Counted from the first letter of the stretch, positions 26,401-38,393 are shown. The stretch is 64,000 nucleotides of DNA from Rotaria macrura (GCA_900239685.1 OENT01000232.1:1-64000), one strand, 5' to 3'. The notes: generated by a model not told the origin, from the letters alone. Made by a program: numbers and translations.

Positions 26401-27714
26401 AAAGATGAACTTATGGTGCTATATTGGTAGATGAATGGAGCAATAATTAAGTTGCCTTTCCTTCAAAGGCTTATCGGTTATATTCATGTCGATTCCACGA
26501 ATGTATTAAAAGGAATGACTATAGAACTAGATATTAAATTAGTTAAGAAAGTATTCTTTTCTCTAGAAGAAGTATAGTCACATTTTTTTATCACTGGGCG
26601 AATAATTGTTTGCTAGGGAAATTCGTGACCTATTCACTGCTTTTGTAATACAATAGAAAGAAAAGAAAGGTATAAGATGAAACTAATAACACTGAAATTA
26701 GAGATCTATGGGATTTTATTATTCGGGATTCTTTTGTAAAATAGAGCTCATTTTGCTGAGATAAAATTAATGAAACAAAGTTATACTACACAGGTGACTG
26801 AATATAATTTCTTGACTCACTGTATGTCATTTAAGTAGCTTTTATGACCACTCAGCTACTTATACGCCTGACCATGTGTATCTCTTGTCATTTACATCAC
26901 GTTTTTGGTTGGATCGATCGATTGAAGTTTTTACACATTTTGCTCATCAATCAAAACAACGCTTTACTTATACATTACCATTTCCTTTCGATACCTTCGA
27001 TATCGTCGACGATATGCAGCAGTATTTTTTTAGACTTTATCCATACTATTATGCCAACGTACGTCATTTATCACTTTCTTCAACTGTTAGCTTAGATGAA
27101 CATTCTTACTCAAGTATGATCTCAAAATTTTTTCCAAACATTCAGACGATTAAGTTTAGCCAGAAACCGTCGTCACCCATCACGCTCAATACTTTGACTC
27201 GAAATCAATGGATCTTACACAAGTACACTTTTATTGATAATAAAATAAATACACTAGATTTTATACTTTTACATTTAGATCTGAATCTGGCAGCCCTTCA
27301 ACGACAACATCCTCGTGCGTTTACATTCACAAAAACCGAAGAACAAGACACTGTTATTTTCAGCAACTGAATAATAAAATTAAAGATCAAATGTTACTCA
27401 TCAATAGCCAAAGAACCATTCGACATCTAACAATCTATGATATGACTCAAGAACAAACGATTTACCTTAGAAACTTACCGCATTGTATTTACACTCTTAC
27501 ACTATATGTTGATACATTAGAATGTTTATTTGTATCAAACGATTGGCTTTATCATCTTTTAACTGACACGAATTCGGTATTTAGTTTAACGGTATATTAT
27601 CCGAAGCATATGAATAATGAAAAGTCACTCGCACTACTTGCTGATATATTACTTAATGTAAAAAGACATTTCTTCATCAAATGTGATGATGGGATATTGA
27701 ACATATGGTTTTAA
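23446..27714 (+). pseudogene. F-box / LRR-like gene disrupted by a Tc1 insertion and a frameshift
   Basis: Exon 1 is 23446-23570 and exon 2 is 23629-24433 (58-bp intron); exon 3 starts at 24765. Near the start DILLEILQYLRPVDLLYSCSGLF is an F-box, followed by repeated hydrophobic LRR-like strands (LRELTLTLATAN, LKELSLKAILDQE, LNKLQFYI). Such long F-box/LRR-like proteins are a large family in rotifers and would act as SCF substrate adaptors. Exon 3 is cut at 24860 by a Tc1-like element and resumes at 26825. With the element removed, frame continues (KLQFYI then CHLSSFYDH). A second break occurs near 27355-27370: one frame ends at TGA 27368-27370 and the family-like sequence (QQLNNKIKDQ, RTIRHLTIYDMTQEQT) continues in another frame to TAA 27714. 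The gene is called a pseudogene, unless the transposon is spliced out and the frameshift is an assembly error. Confidence 0.72.
24861..26822 (+). mobile_element. Degenerate Tc1/mariner element with long TIRs, inserted in the F-box gene
   Basis: Both ends start CAGT and are flanked by TA (24859-24860 and 26823-26824), the Tc1/mariner target duplication. The inverted repeats are long and imperfect, about 280 bp (24861 to about 25140, and about 26543 to 26822), sharing TCAAGAAATTATATTC and AACTTTGTTTCATTAATTTT. The interior holds a broken transposase. An N-terminal helix-turn-helix-like part lies near 25280-25400 (QRQIAGKTLLKRETVRDIIK). A catalytic part lies near 26130-26400 (HDKDRKHAAALVKHWL, SADLNTVENL) with stops at 26356 and just after. 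A CT-rich, non-transposase stretch around 25590-25880 separates the halves and may be a nested insertion. No intact protein can be made. Confidence 0.85.
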
Positions 27715-28589
27715 TAAAAACTATTGATTTTATCAATTTCTAAAAGTAATTTGTATTTATTTGTTGTCGTGTTCGACATAAAGCTTGTACCATGAATGAA
27801 CTTTTTATAGTAAAGAATATATTTAGAAAGATGAATTTTCTCAGGATTTCATCGGGCCATGTTGAAAAGTAATCATGCTGAATACGACACAGCATACCAA
27901 GTTTGGTTTTTTAACATCTTATTTAAAAGAAAAGTAATTATGCTGCAATGAATCACTTTGACAGATAAACTCTTATTATCAATGCAAATCGAAGTTGGAA
28001 CTCAAAATCCTGACATTATTTTTAGAGTGCTCAGATTGAAACTACTTTGAATCTGTATCATTACAAGCTAAAGTTTTCACATGTTTTTTGTTTGATATAG
28101 CATCTATTAATAGCTTTACAAAGAAATAATGTAGCGTAGCAAAAGTGGCTTGTGCATATTTTCTCTCTTGAGCGAGTTTTTTCCACTTTGAACTACATCG
28201 AAATACGTAAAACTTAGATTTCTTGTACTCAAAGCGGAGCCTTTTGACTGATATGAATTTGTTCCAAAGTTTCCGAATCACGTACATTTATTAACGAACA
28301 TTATCATAATTAAAGCTTTTCTTCATCTAAGGTTTGCTGCTGGTCTGCAACAATCAATTCAAGTAATTACTTTGATCTTTAAAAGAAAAAGATGACTGCA
28401 TTTGAAATGAACTATGTTACATAACTCTATCGTGTATCACTAATCTCTCCCATAGGTCATTCTCTTAATTATATTTTGTTTAATAATAAAAAACCGCATT
28501 TTCATAGTGACATCCTAATATTTTATAAAGCAACATATCTTCATATATAGATTAGATAGAAGAAAGATCGAATGAAAAAATGGTAAAAG
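27715..28589. other. Convergent intergenic region
   Basis: It lies between the 3' ends of the F-box gene (+) and the cadherin gene (-). AT-rich, with no supported feature. An 81-codon open frame on the minus strand has no recognisable family. Confidence 0.45.
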
Positions 28590-30528
28590 TTACACAAGTG
28601 ACACGTCTTGTGATATACATGATATATTCATTCGTTGCGGAACATCATAGGATGATGATGACATGGACTGTCGAGTTCGAAATTCGTATATGCGATACTG
28701 TTCGAGTAGACGATCAGTCGTAAGTATTGTTGATTCAACTGGTAAATGATTTTCTGATACATCTGAACTACCCGAATAACCTTCATCGTCCCGTGTTGGA
28801 CTTGACGAAGAGAATGGTGACGACGATGATGGTTTTTGCACTAAATAGATTGCCGTACGTGTAGGCGTTAATGACAAGTCATGATCATCATGCACTTTTA
28901 GTTTCGACATAGTTGAAATTGCATCATATTCTATAACAAAAAATAAACCAGAGTATATCGTATGACGTAAGAGAAAAGCTGACAAAATGATGAAAAAGAT
29001 TATTTCTCTTCTAGCTCAACGTATTGAAATCTACTTACTATCATGAACACTTTCTTCACTGCTGGATAGCGATGATGACTTCTAAAAGAAACAGAAAGGA
29101 TTATAATTAGAGAAAAAGATTAGAGCATGATGGACAAACTTGTGTATGATGACTAATGTGATTAAATTTTCGTTTTCTAATTATTATCAAAGCACAAATA
29201 ATGGTGATGAGAATTAAAAATATACCGAGAAATATTGGTACAATGATTGCCCATTGTGATCGTATAAGTAGTAATAAAAAGGTTTCAGTCGACTGCGATG
29301 TTATTTCAAGTAGAAACGTATCGTCATAGTTATTTTTTTCATGAAGTTGAATATGAAATAAATATTTTCCTTTGACAGGTGGTGCTAATTTTGAAAGTGT
29401 ACAATTTGTTAAAAGCTGAAAATAATCATAAATTCTCGGTTGATAACGGCAATATGTTGAATTGAATAAATCGATTGAGATGAATTGATTTTGATGCGTT
29501 TGAATTCGTTTTTTGAATAAAAATGGTATATGACCATATTCATCAAGTAATCTTATGATAATATTTGTATTTATTTGTTTATTATATTGATCAGTTACTT
29601 TAAGGTTCAAAATGTAAATACTTTGTTTTTCTCTATTAAATATTGTTGATGTATACAAGTGACCTGTTTTGATATTAATATAAAAATTTTTAATATCATC
29701 AATTGAATAGGAAACATTTTGACAAAATTTATTTGTTACTTTTTGCAATATTAATGTTCGATTCGGTAAATTGTCTCTAATATCCAATACATTATTGGTT
29801 TTATTGAATGAAAATTGGCATAAGTTTTCATTTGGTTTCATGTGAAATTCATATGAGCGATTTGTCCATAACGATGGTTGATCATTATCACAAGAATTGA
29901 ATGATAAATAATAATAATCATGCTCTATTAAATTTGAATTATTTTTTGTTGATAATATATATATTGATTCTGTTATTAAACCATTTTTAATTTGACGTAC
30001 AAATTGTATTTGAAAATGTACAGTATCGTTGAGAAATAGACTTAAATTTCTTGTTGACTCATCAAGATCTTTTATATTTATTGTTGCTAATGGTGTCGAA
30101 TGTGTATTTAAATCATACTTAATTAAATTTGATTCAAATAAAACAGATGGATAAAACATTAAATTTATGTCGGGTACATTGTCATTGATATTTAAAACAT
30201 GAATTGTTATTTCACTAAAACACGGTACTATAACTGTTGACGATGAACGTGCTTCGATAGTTAATTTATGTATTGTTATTGTTTCATAATCAAGAGAATT
30301 TAATAGAATTAATTCGCCCGTTGAAGAATTAATATCAAAAGTTTTGTATGTATCACCATAAAGTTCATATTGAATGAGTAATGAAGACGATGATGTTGCT
30401 TTAACTACACCAATTTTGGTATTAATTGGTGCTCCTTCTGATATATAAAATTCATACGAATCGTCTTCGAAAAAAAGAAATGTTGCATCGGTTACATAAA
30501 TTATTAAAAATAAATGTAAGAGAATCAT
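28590..30528 (-). CDS. Short cadherin-like single-pass receptor
   Basis: Minus-strand exons are 30528-29140, 29081-29039 and 28930-28590; 590 residues, all junctions GT-AG and in frame. A signal peptide (about 1-16) precedes one good cadherin repeat (about 20-118) ending in the calcium-binding motif NINDNVPD, with FDINSSTGELILLNSLDYE just before it as in classical EC domains. Two further, much less conserved repeats follow, rich in N-glycosylation sequons. A membrane segment (about 426-450, WAIIVPIFLGIFLILITIIC) leads to a Ser-rich cytoplasmic tail of about 140 residues without a catenin-binding sequence I recognise. The N-terminal exon alone would end at a stop at 29107. Splicing from CAA|GTTTGT joins it to the Ser-rich tail. 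Probably a small protocadherin-type adhesion receptor; the ligand is unknown. Confidence 0.85.
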
Positions 30529-33500
30529 CTGAAAAAGAGAAAAAACGATGGTCTATATCTTAGTTGTGTTCGATACTTCTGGATAAACGCAAGACGGTGA
30601 TCATTTGTTCGTTTCTCTTTTTTATTATATCTTATACTTTGAACATACGTAGCAGGGTTACTTACTCATTGTGGGATTGATTAGCACCTTCACCATTTGC
30701 CTCAAATTAATGATGAGACAGACCTTCTTCTTTCTACTTGTCGAACATACGCACTTAATCTCGCCCCGACAACTGTGCATTATTGATCTGCAAAAGATCT
30801 TACCTTGATCTGTGCGCTAATCTCATGATGCTATCTGACACAATACACGCGTATAGATCATTAGACGAAGAAAGATAGATCTCTTATACACCATTATTTT
30901 CTAGAATGAACATTGAACTCGCGTGAACAATAGCAATTAGTATACATATGCATACACATTCGAACAGAAGCAAGCAAGAGAGAAAGAGTGAGACAAAGAC
31001 AGAGAGGCGAACAAGAGAATTCTTCTGCAGAAAGAAAGTAGAACGAAGAGAAAAAGTTCATTTATTCGAACAGAATGTTGATGATCTGATAAGCACAACG
31101 ACACCTGTATAGAAGTTTGCCAGGATAATAAATTAGCTTTTCCAAGATGTGTACACGACAGACGATGAGCACCGCTCAAAGATACGTGTCTCATTCGCAG
31201 CAGGGTGTCGAACTTACTCTCCATATGTCTGTCGAAGAATAAACGAGTGAACATATTTCAGCTGATTCAATATGGATACAAAAGTGTACAGAAGCAAGGA
31301 AAAGAAGTTTGACTTCTTTATTTCTTCCTTTTTTGATCTGCCTCGCTGAATTAGTATAGTAGCCGACGGCACCCGAGTTTATTTTCTTTTCATAATTGAT
31401 GTTTTTCAATTATATTAGCCGACGTTATCGTTCATGATGATGATTGCTAGTTCACTGGTCCATACTAAACTGATCGTCCGAGAGGAAATTCTGATATTAT
31501 GATAAGGTTATAAGAGGCAATCTGGACACCGGGAGGTGTGACCGACATTGGTCAATTACTCTTCATTTTTTCCTCTATCCGGTTCCAAATAAGATAGGAA
31601 ATTGATGTCTCAAATGGCGTTTGAATGGTCATTTCACGTAATTTCAATGTCACTTACAGACAGAAACAGACAGACAATTATCTATTGGCCCTCATTGTCT
31701 ATGAATAAGTTGGTGATTTTTTTCCTCAATGGTTTGTGCCGCTCAACAATGAAACGCCGAGTTCAAAACGACGCTGCTGGAGAGAAGAAGAAAAAAAGTG
31801 GCGTTATTGTCTTTGCAACTACCTCCTACTGTCAATTAGGCACTGCATGTACAAAGGTGCGGTCGGTCGGCAAAATGTTTAAAAGTATAAAGTGTCTGTG
31901 TATGTGGCACCATAGACGTGATCCTAACGGTGTAATTTGTCTTGGGTAACCGTGCGAATGGGATTATCAGTCACTTAACTGATGTGTACATGTATGTGTC
32001 TGAACTGAACAAGACAAACGACATATAGTAACAGTAGTAGCAGCTTGCGTCTTTTCTCTGTTGTTTAACTGTTGTAAGAGTTGCTATTAGTGTAAGTGCA
32101 ATAGTGTCTGTCGAAAGAACAAAGTAGGAGGAGAAGAGACAGACAGAGAAGAATTAGACACAAATGAAATTGTTGAATTATACATTAAATGTTTAAAAGA
32201 ACAGAGAAAAAGACACTCGTAATCGCCTACTGATGGTTATGATTAATGAGTCTTGTAAGCATCTCACACAAACACACCTGCATTCTTCTTCATCTTACGT
32301 GTTTTTTTCTTTGTATGATCGGCATCCTCTGAATATACATACAGTTGAAGAAAAAATGATATCCTTGCGGCTTCAATCGACTTTGTCGACATGCACGGAA
32401 TTCTGAACAAAAGCGAAAACATAATAAAAAATATGAAAGAGAATAAAGAGCAATATTTTCTATTATATTTATATATATGTTTATCAAAGAAGTTCAAACA
32501 TGTTTTGTTTTGAGATGTTGTTATCCACTAACCGACTCACTTGGGGTATTGAACCTAAAATATAAGTGTGCACACGCCAAGCAGGTACTTCACGTATAAA
32601 TCAAGTGGAAGCAATCTCGCTTTAGTTTTACTACGGTGTCAGTCATTGATACGACGAATAGAGAAAATAGTTCGTTTGTGTTCGTTCTCTTGCCGTAAAA
32701 CAAATTAAGTGAACAAGGTTCAATACACTCCTTCTCTCTCTCTCTCTTTCTTTCTCGCTTCTTCTCTTCAACCTTACAACAATACATAATCACAAGTATT
32801 CTTTTGGGTGCTCTGCTTTGTTCGTTTGATTCAATACAACCCTTAAAGCTCATAATCGACAGGCAAAATCCATGAAACTAATTATATGGTATACTGTAAA
32901 TAATAGTGTCAATCTAACGTAGGAAGAAATGATTATTTTGCTGTTCAATCAAGGTAATCACAGAATTCGTAGACATAGTAATGCTTCGTTCATGACTAAA
33001 GGCTCGTTTTTTTCTCATTTACTGACGATGAGCATTCATTTGCCAATGTCTGACTTTTTCTGATCGACACACACATGTTTCTTTATTTTTGATCGTGCCC
33101 AACGCAATTATCTTGCAATCGCAACATTATGTACATGCGCACACGCATATATTCGTCTCTAATCATTATAGCGGAGCATATTGATTACGAATTTTAGATA
33201 TGATCTAATGAGCTATTCCAAGCTGTTTCCACTCGATAACTAAGCGACTTGAATGATTTAGAGAATATATATGCATATATACTTTATACGAGTTTTCTTT
33301 TTGTAATACATTGTTCTCTATCATTATTACTTTGATTGAAATCAGAGACGATTATTGAATTGAATTGAAGGTTATAATGATCATAACGATAATTATTCAT
33401 TGTCTCTCTTCACACACTTGTCAAACGTTGAGTTTAACACTTTTAATAAGGCAAAGCATAGAATGAAGTAAAAAAATTTATCACCTTTCAATTGATCGAT

Positions 33501-33955
33501 TTGTTTTGTCGTTTTTTTTCCCTTAAGCACCTGAAATAATAGAAGCAATTATTTTCTTGAAATCGCGAATGCATCTATGTATGTTTTTTTCAATGTAATG
33601 TAAACGTTTGAAAGTAGAGAAACAATAACAAAAACAAGAAATTCTATGTAGTAATAGGTAAATGATATGCTTGATTAGACTTATCGTTCTAAGTGAATCG
33701 ATCGATGTTGATGCTTTGATAGCGGGTGCACATCGATAAAATATGATTCATTACAAGAAAGAAAGAAAACAACTCAAGTTTTGTTGTCTTTTGCAAACAA
33801 TATTTTCTATAGTAAAATTACTTTTCCCTCATGATTTGTTAGTAATTCTTGTGTCAATAGAAAACATCACTTGCACGCTTTCACTACATATTGCTAATTC
33901 TTTTTTAAATCTTATTTATTATTTAAAATCGATTTAACAAGCATATAATAGGCTA
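30529..33955. other. Intergenic region with purine/pyrimidine-rich stretches
   Basis: About 3.4 kb upstream of the cadherin gene. GA- and CT-rich blocks (about 30960-31060, 32100-32150, 32730-32770) and several short overlapping frames without family resemblance. The cadherin promoter and leader probably lie at its left end. Confidence 0.45.
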
Positions 33956-34941
33956 ATGTATGCTAAGATTGTTATATTCGCTACTGTTTATAGTTTGCAT
34001 AAAATGGTTTCATCGTCAGTTAAATTACCGAAAAAATTCGCTATTTATTACGGATGGCTAACGTTAGTTGAAAATAGTCAAGGTGATGTGATAACAGCTA
34101 GTAATTGGTTTCAAAAATTTGACTTAATCATTTTTGGTGATGAACTTTGGAAGAGTACACATGCTGATCATATGAAAACAAGAGTTATTATGAGTAATTT
34201 GATTACATATGATAGAAAAGTATTCGGATACGTTGATCTAGGTGTTTCAACACAAAACTTAAATGATGAACAACTGTGACAAGCTGTTGACGGCTGGTCG
34301 ACAATGGGTGCTAATGTAAGAGTTACAATCGAACTTGCCGATTACGGGTTTTATTTGCATTCTTTTTTTTTGGAAAGGATATTGTTTGGGATGACGTAGG
34401 TTTTGATTACGGAGTGACACGGCAACGTCAATCAACTACGATTCAATATTGTCATTCAACAAATATGAATGTTATTATGAGTACATGGAGTCTTGATGAC
34501 GTTCTCGATGGAGATAACGTTCAGGTAACTTCAAATGAAATTTATTTACTTGAATCTTATCTAATCTCCGATGGGAAGTATATTCGTTAACAAATTAGAA
34601 AATTAAAGCCGACAGATGTGCTAATTATCAAAAATGATTGGGTGTTCAAATGGCCTGTTTATCAACAACAAAAACAAACGATCAATTTACACAGGCATGG
34701 TTTGGTACAACAATGTAGAATTTCGATTATTTTCAAGTAACATATGAATTATGGATCTACTAACAATAAACTAAAATTAAAAATTAATCCAATTTTATCG
34801 TATGGAAACCATTGGCAAACTGATAGAGTATTGTCGAATATGGTTAATACTCATTTTTCACGCTCAACAGAATCATGGACATCGAGTGTTGCTGACGATG
34901 GAACATCATCAGGTTTTGGTTCATTCGCTCGTAAAGAATAA
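33956..34941 (+). pseudogene. Decayed TIM-barrel (glycosidase-like) gene of bacterial type
   Basis: Reading: 33956-34315, 62-bp intron, 34378-34524, then fragments to 34941. The sequence resembles a secreted TIM-barrel family common in bacteria (GH114-like, hypothetical glycosidases). It has an N-terminal hydrophobic lead, FAIYYGWLTLVENSQGDV, FDLIIFGDELWKSTHADH, VFGYVDLGVSTQNL, VDGWSTMGAN joined to DIVWDDVGFDYGVTRQRQ, and later AWFGTTM and NFDYFQVTYELW. Disabling changes: TGA at 34277-34279 inside the barrel, TAG at 34716-34718 and a frame change before the last fragment (34744-34941). The intron shows that the copy lived in a eukaryotic genome before it decayed. The family name comes from recalled motif order, so it is uncertain; the pseudogene call is firmer. 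Confidence 0.6.
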
Positions 34942-35193
34942 GTAGAGATGATGTAGATCCATGGATTTAAACATACCAGATTCATGTTTCCATTTATCAG
35001 TAGTTTAATGATAATTGAATTGACTCCATGTATTCTACATTCCAGATCTCGTTTCTATTAATTTTACAGCATATATTTTTTTAACAAAGATCATCCAATT
35101 TCTAAGCTTAAGAAATAAATGATTTGAACAAGAAAAATAATTCTATGACAGAAAGACTAACTACTATTCTGATCTTATGTACTACACTGTTAA

Positions 35194-36649
35194 GAGAGAG
35201 TTTTTGAGCCGGCCAAGGAGCAGAGGCGCTGGTCAAAGTTTTAATTTTGGATTTTTATGTACTCTCGAAAGCGCATAGTTTAAAACTACAAAAGCCAAGT
35301 TTTCAGTTCATTTTGATGTTCTAAAGCAAAGTTAGTGTACATCAACTATTATGCAACGCACGCTCATCATCACAAAAACAACTACAAATTAGTGCATGAT
35401 TATCTTTTGAGTTTATGCTCAAACTACTGAGAGAAATTCTTCTCATATAGCAAAATATAGAGCATAAAATGATGAATAAAATGAGCTATGTTGAATTATC
35501 GTATATAATTTATTTATCAATGTGTCATACATGAACAAAAAAGTAAGTGCCTTATTTTGTGGTACTAAAATGATCAACTCTCGTTAGTATATTAGCGACG
35601 ATTTTGGATACCAAATGGGGTCAAGCTGCAAGTTCTACATATTATGCAGATTGCCTTTTCTTCAAACTACTAAAAACGTATTGAAACAAAAGTGTACCTT
35701 CGAGGCGAAACAAAGCTCACGAATCTCGCTTTTATGGCAATTTTGATGATTTTTCAAAACGAACAAAATGTTTTGTTGATTTTTACTGAAAAGACGCCAT
35801 CCCATGTCAAAACGATTGTGACATTTGGAACGCGCGTTAAAAACTACATCGAGTGGAATCAATTCTAGAGAAAATGTTTTTCCAAAGCAAAATCACCTGG
35901 GGTTCCCCACGGCTCTATATAATTAAAGTATTACTCTGTGGTCCTCCACAAACTAATTTTTCATTGAAAAACATTTTCTCTAGAATTGATTCTACTCGGT
36001 GTAGTTTCTAGAGTTGATTCCGAATGGAATAAGCATTTTGACACGAAATCGTGTGTTTTCAGTGATAATCACCAAAAACGTTTTTTCTTTCTGAAAAATT
36101 ATCAAAAATTGTCATAAAAACGAGATTTGTGAGTTTTGTTTTCAGTATTTATTCATTACACTTTGTAGAGAAGGAAAAGCTACAGAATGTATAGAACTTG
36201 CAGCTTGATCCCTTTTGGTTCTCAAAGATGGCAGTAGATATACAGCAAATAATTTGCTATTATTTACTGATAATTGTGTCATTCTTCACACATTTTGGCT
36301 ATGAAACCCCAGTAAATGGATGGTACGCAGTATTCTAAATAGCTTACGTGAATCAGCTTTTCAAGCTATATCGTTTGGTATATTGTATGAAAAAGATCTG
36401 TGACTTGTTGAAGTATAATCCTAGTAGACATTTACGCTGCGATTTATGATTTTTTTCGACACTAGGTCGATAGTGCCTAAAGTCAACTGAGACTAAGTTT
36501 ACCATAGAACATCCAAATAAACTGAAAATTTAGGGTTCATGGTTTCAGACTATGCCCTTTCGAACGCACATAAAAACTGCAGAATTAAAAATTTGTTGAC
36601 CGGTATCTCGTACACAGTGACGATCCTTGGTCCTCTCATGGGTTCTCTC
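35194..36649. mobile_element. Foldback (long palindromic) element flanked by TTAA
   Basis: The sequence from 35194 to 36649 is one long imperfect palindrome centred near 35925. The outer arms share GAGAGA, CCAAGGA, TTTTTATGT and CGAAAG-GCATAGT in opposite orientation. The inner arms share GGGTCAAGCTGCAAGTTCTA versus its reverse complement near 36195, and TTTTCTCTAGAATTGATTC near 35970 versus its complement near 35860. TTAA is present at both edges (35190-35193 and 36650-36653), the target duplication used by piggyBac-type transposases. No transposase frame. It is most simply a non-autonomous foldback element; piggyBac mobilisation is suggested only by TTAA. Confidence 0.65.
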
Positions 36650-37093
36650 TTAAGATCAAACAATTACACCACATATACTCACAAGTGATGTACCAGCTAG
36701 TTCTATTTCATGTCTACTTATCACTCAGTTTGATAACTGTCAAACATTTCGACAATATTACATTCTGATAATTACCAATGGAATAATGACATTTTTTCGA
36801 AATTCATAATTTTCTTCGTTTCTTTGAACAGTTCGAAGGGAAATATTATCATCACGATTTTGTAACAAACGCTTATTTTACTATTAATAGTAAGTTCCCA
36901 ATTTATCATTCTTTTCTTGATTGTGACAATGTTTTCGATGAATCTAGGATGAGCTTCAGATATGTTCTAATAAATTAGCAACGATATGATCAGGGCGTCC
37001 CGAAAGTGTTTGGTTAAAATCCTACCATTGTTTTTGAAAAATCAATTATAAAATGAAATTGCCCATCGAAGATTTCTATTAGGAACTTCGTAC

Positions 37094-38113
37094 CAGAGCT
37101 CCGCGGGACAACCAAAAGTTATCCCGTCCCACTCCATTTTTCTTTACGAATCCCGTCCTGTCCCGCCTCTTGGCCACATTGCCACGTCCTGCGTCAGTCC
37201 CGTCCCGCCATTTCTGTCATATCCAAGGTCGAGAAGTACAGGCCAGTTCTCGCAGGAAAGCATAGGAAATCACCTGAAAATAGAAGCAGTGTTCTGTGCA
37301 GAACATTGTCATACCTTTTTGGTATATTTCAGGCAAGTTCTGTTCTTTCCGACAGGGACTGACCAGAAATTATAGGGCAAAAATCTGATCACTTTCTGGT
37401 CGGAATACTGCTTCAACGTTTCAATGATTTCCCATATTTTCCTGCAGGATACAACTGTTTTGCCGCATGTTTTCTGCCAGTTCCTGCAATATCCAGTAGC
37501 CGGAATGATAGAGCTGGGATGTAGGCAACTCTTTTTTTCTGGATATACGGTTTAAAAAACGTAGCTAGTTTATATTTTCTTTTTTAATGTGAATTTTTCT
37601 CGGTTCATCAGGAGGATTATAGTCATTAATATTATAATGTTCTTTATAGACTCTTCCTTGAATTATTTTTATTTTTATTTAAATAAATAGAATACATAAA
37701 ACACAATTATGACGTTTCGACAATCAAAGTTGTCTTCTTCAGATGATGTTGTACATAAATGTGTAGGTACTCGTTTTCTTAATACCTATACATTTATGTA
37801 CAACATCATCTGAAGAAGACAACTTCGATTGTCGAAACGTCACAATTGTATTTTATTTTACTTATGCAAATAAAAATAAAAATAATTTAACGAAGAGTAT
37901 ATAAAAAAACATAAAAACATGTTTTTATGTGAATAATTTCTTTTACTATCAATCTGTTTAACGATTAGGTGCCGCACAACTGCGATAAATGGAATGAAGC
38001 TAATGTGTGACAACCCTGTGTCTTATAAATGTGGCGGGACGCTGTAGTGCATTCATTTTGTCCCGTCCCGGGACGGGACTAGGCAGGATTGTCCCGCATC
38101 CCGCGGAGCTCTG
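37094..38113. mobile_element. Non-autonomous hAT-type element (1020 bp)
   Basis: The ends are CAGAGCTCCGCGGGA and its exact reverse complement. The 8 bases outside are CTTCGTAC (37086-37093) and CTTCTTAC (38114-38121), a 7/8 match expected of an old hAT 8-bp target duplication. CAG-start ends and repeated subterminal motifs (CCCGTCC/GGGACGG, many copies at 37125-37215 and 38035-38095) also fit hAT biology. The element is far more GC-rich at its ends than the surrounding DNA. No transposase is encoded. A separate palindrome at 37635-37905 sits inside. Confidence 0.75.
37635..37905. mobile_element. Palindromic element nested inside the hAT element
   Basis: About 270 bp folding on a centre near 37775. 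The inner 60-bp arms (37699-37766 and 37781-37850) are almost perfect, containing GACGTTTCGACAATC on the left and GATTGTCGAAACGTC on the right. The outer arms (ATTATTTTTATTTTTATTT and neighbours) are looser. The right arm contains CTGAAGA, a short stem and GAAA in the order of a hammerhead ribozyme core. Confidence 0.7.
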
Positions 38114-38393
38114 CTTCTTACTACTGATTTTATGAAGGAGTCAGTACATTTTGAAATAGCTTTTAATGCAGTCTGCTCTACTCGCTAGAATATCTTTAAT
38201 TAATATCTCAACATTATTATAGCTTGGTACATATTTTCACTCTTGTGTTTGATGAACTATTAATTTCATAGTTAAAAGAAAGATTTTTCGATCGCAACGC
38301 ATATTTTTACAATATATTACTCGTTCATCTTTCACTATACAAAACTTTTGTTAGTTCTTCTGTGTTGCATTGAAAATATTCTCGATTTATATT

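Noticed and set aside
31602..31949. 115-codon open frame upstream of the cadherin gene
   Set aside because: No recognisable domain, no supporting splice sites or signals; within range of chance.
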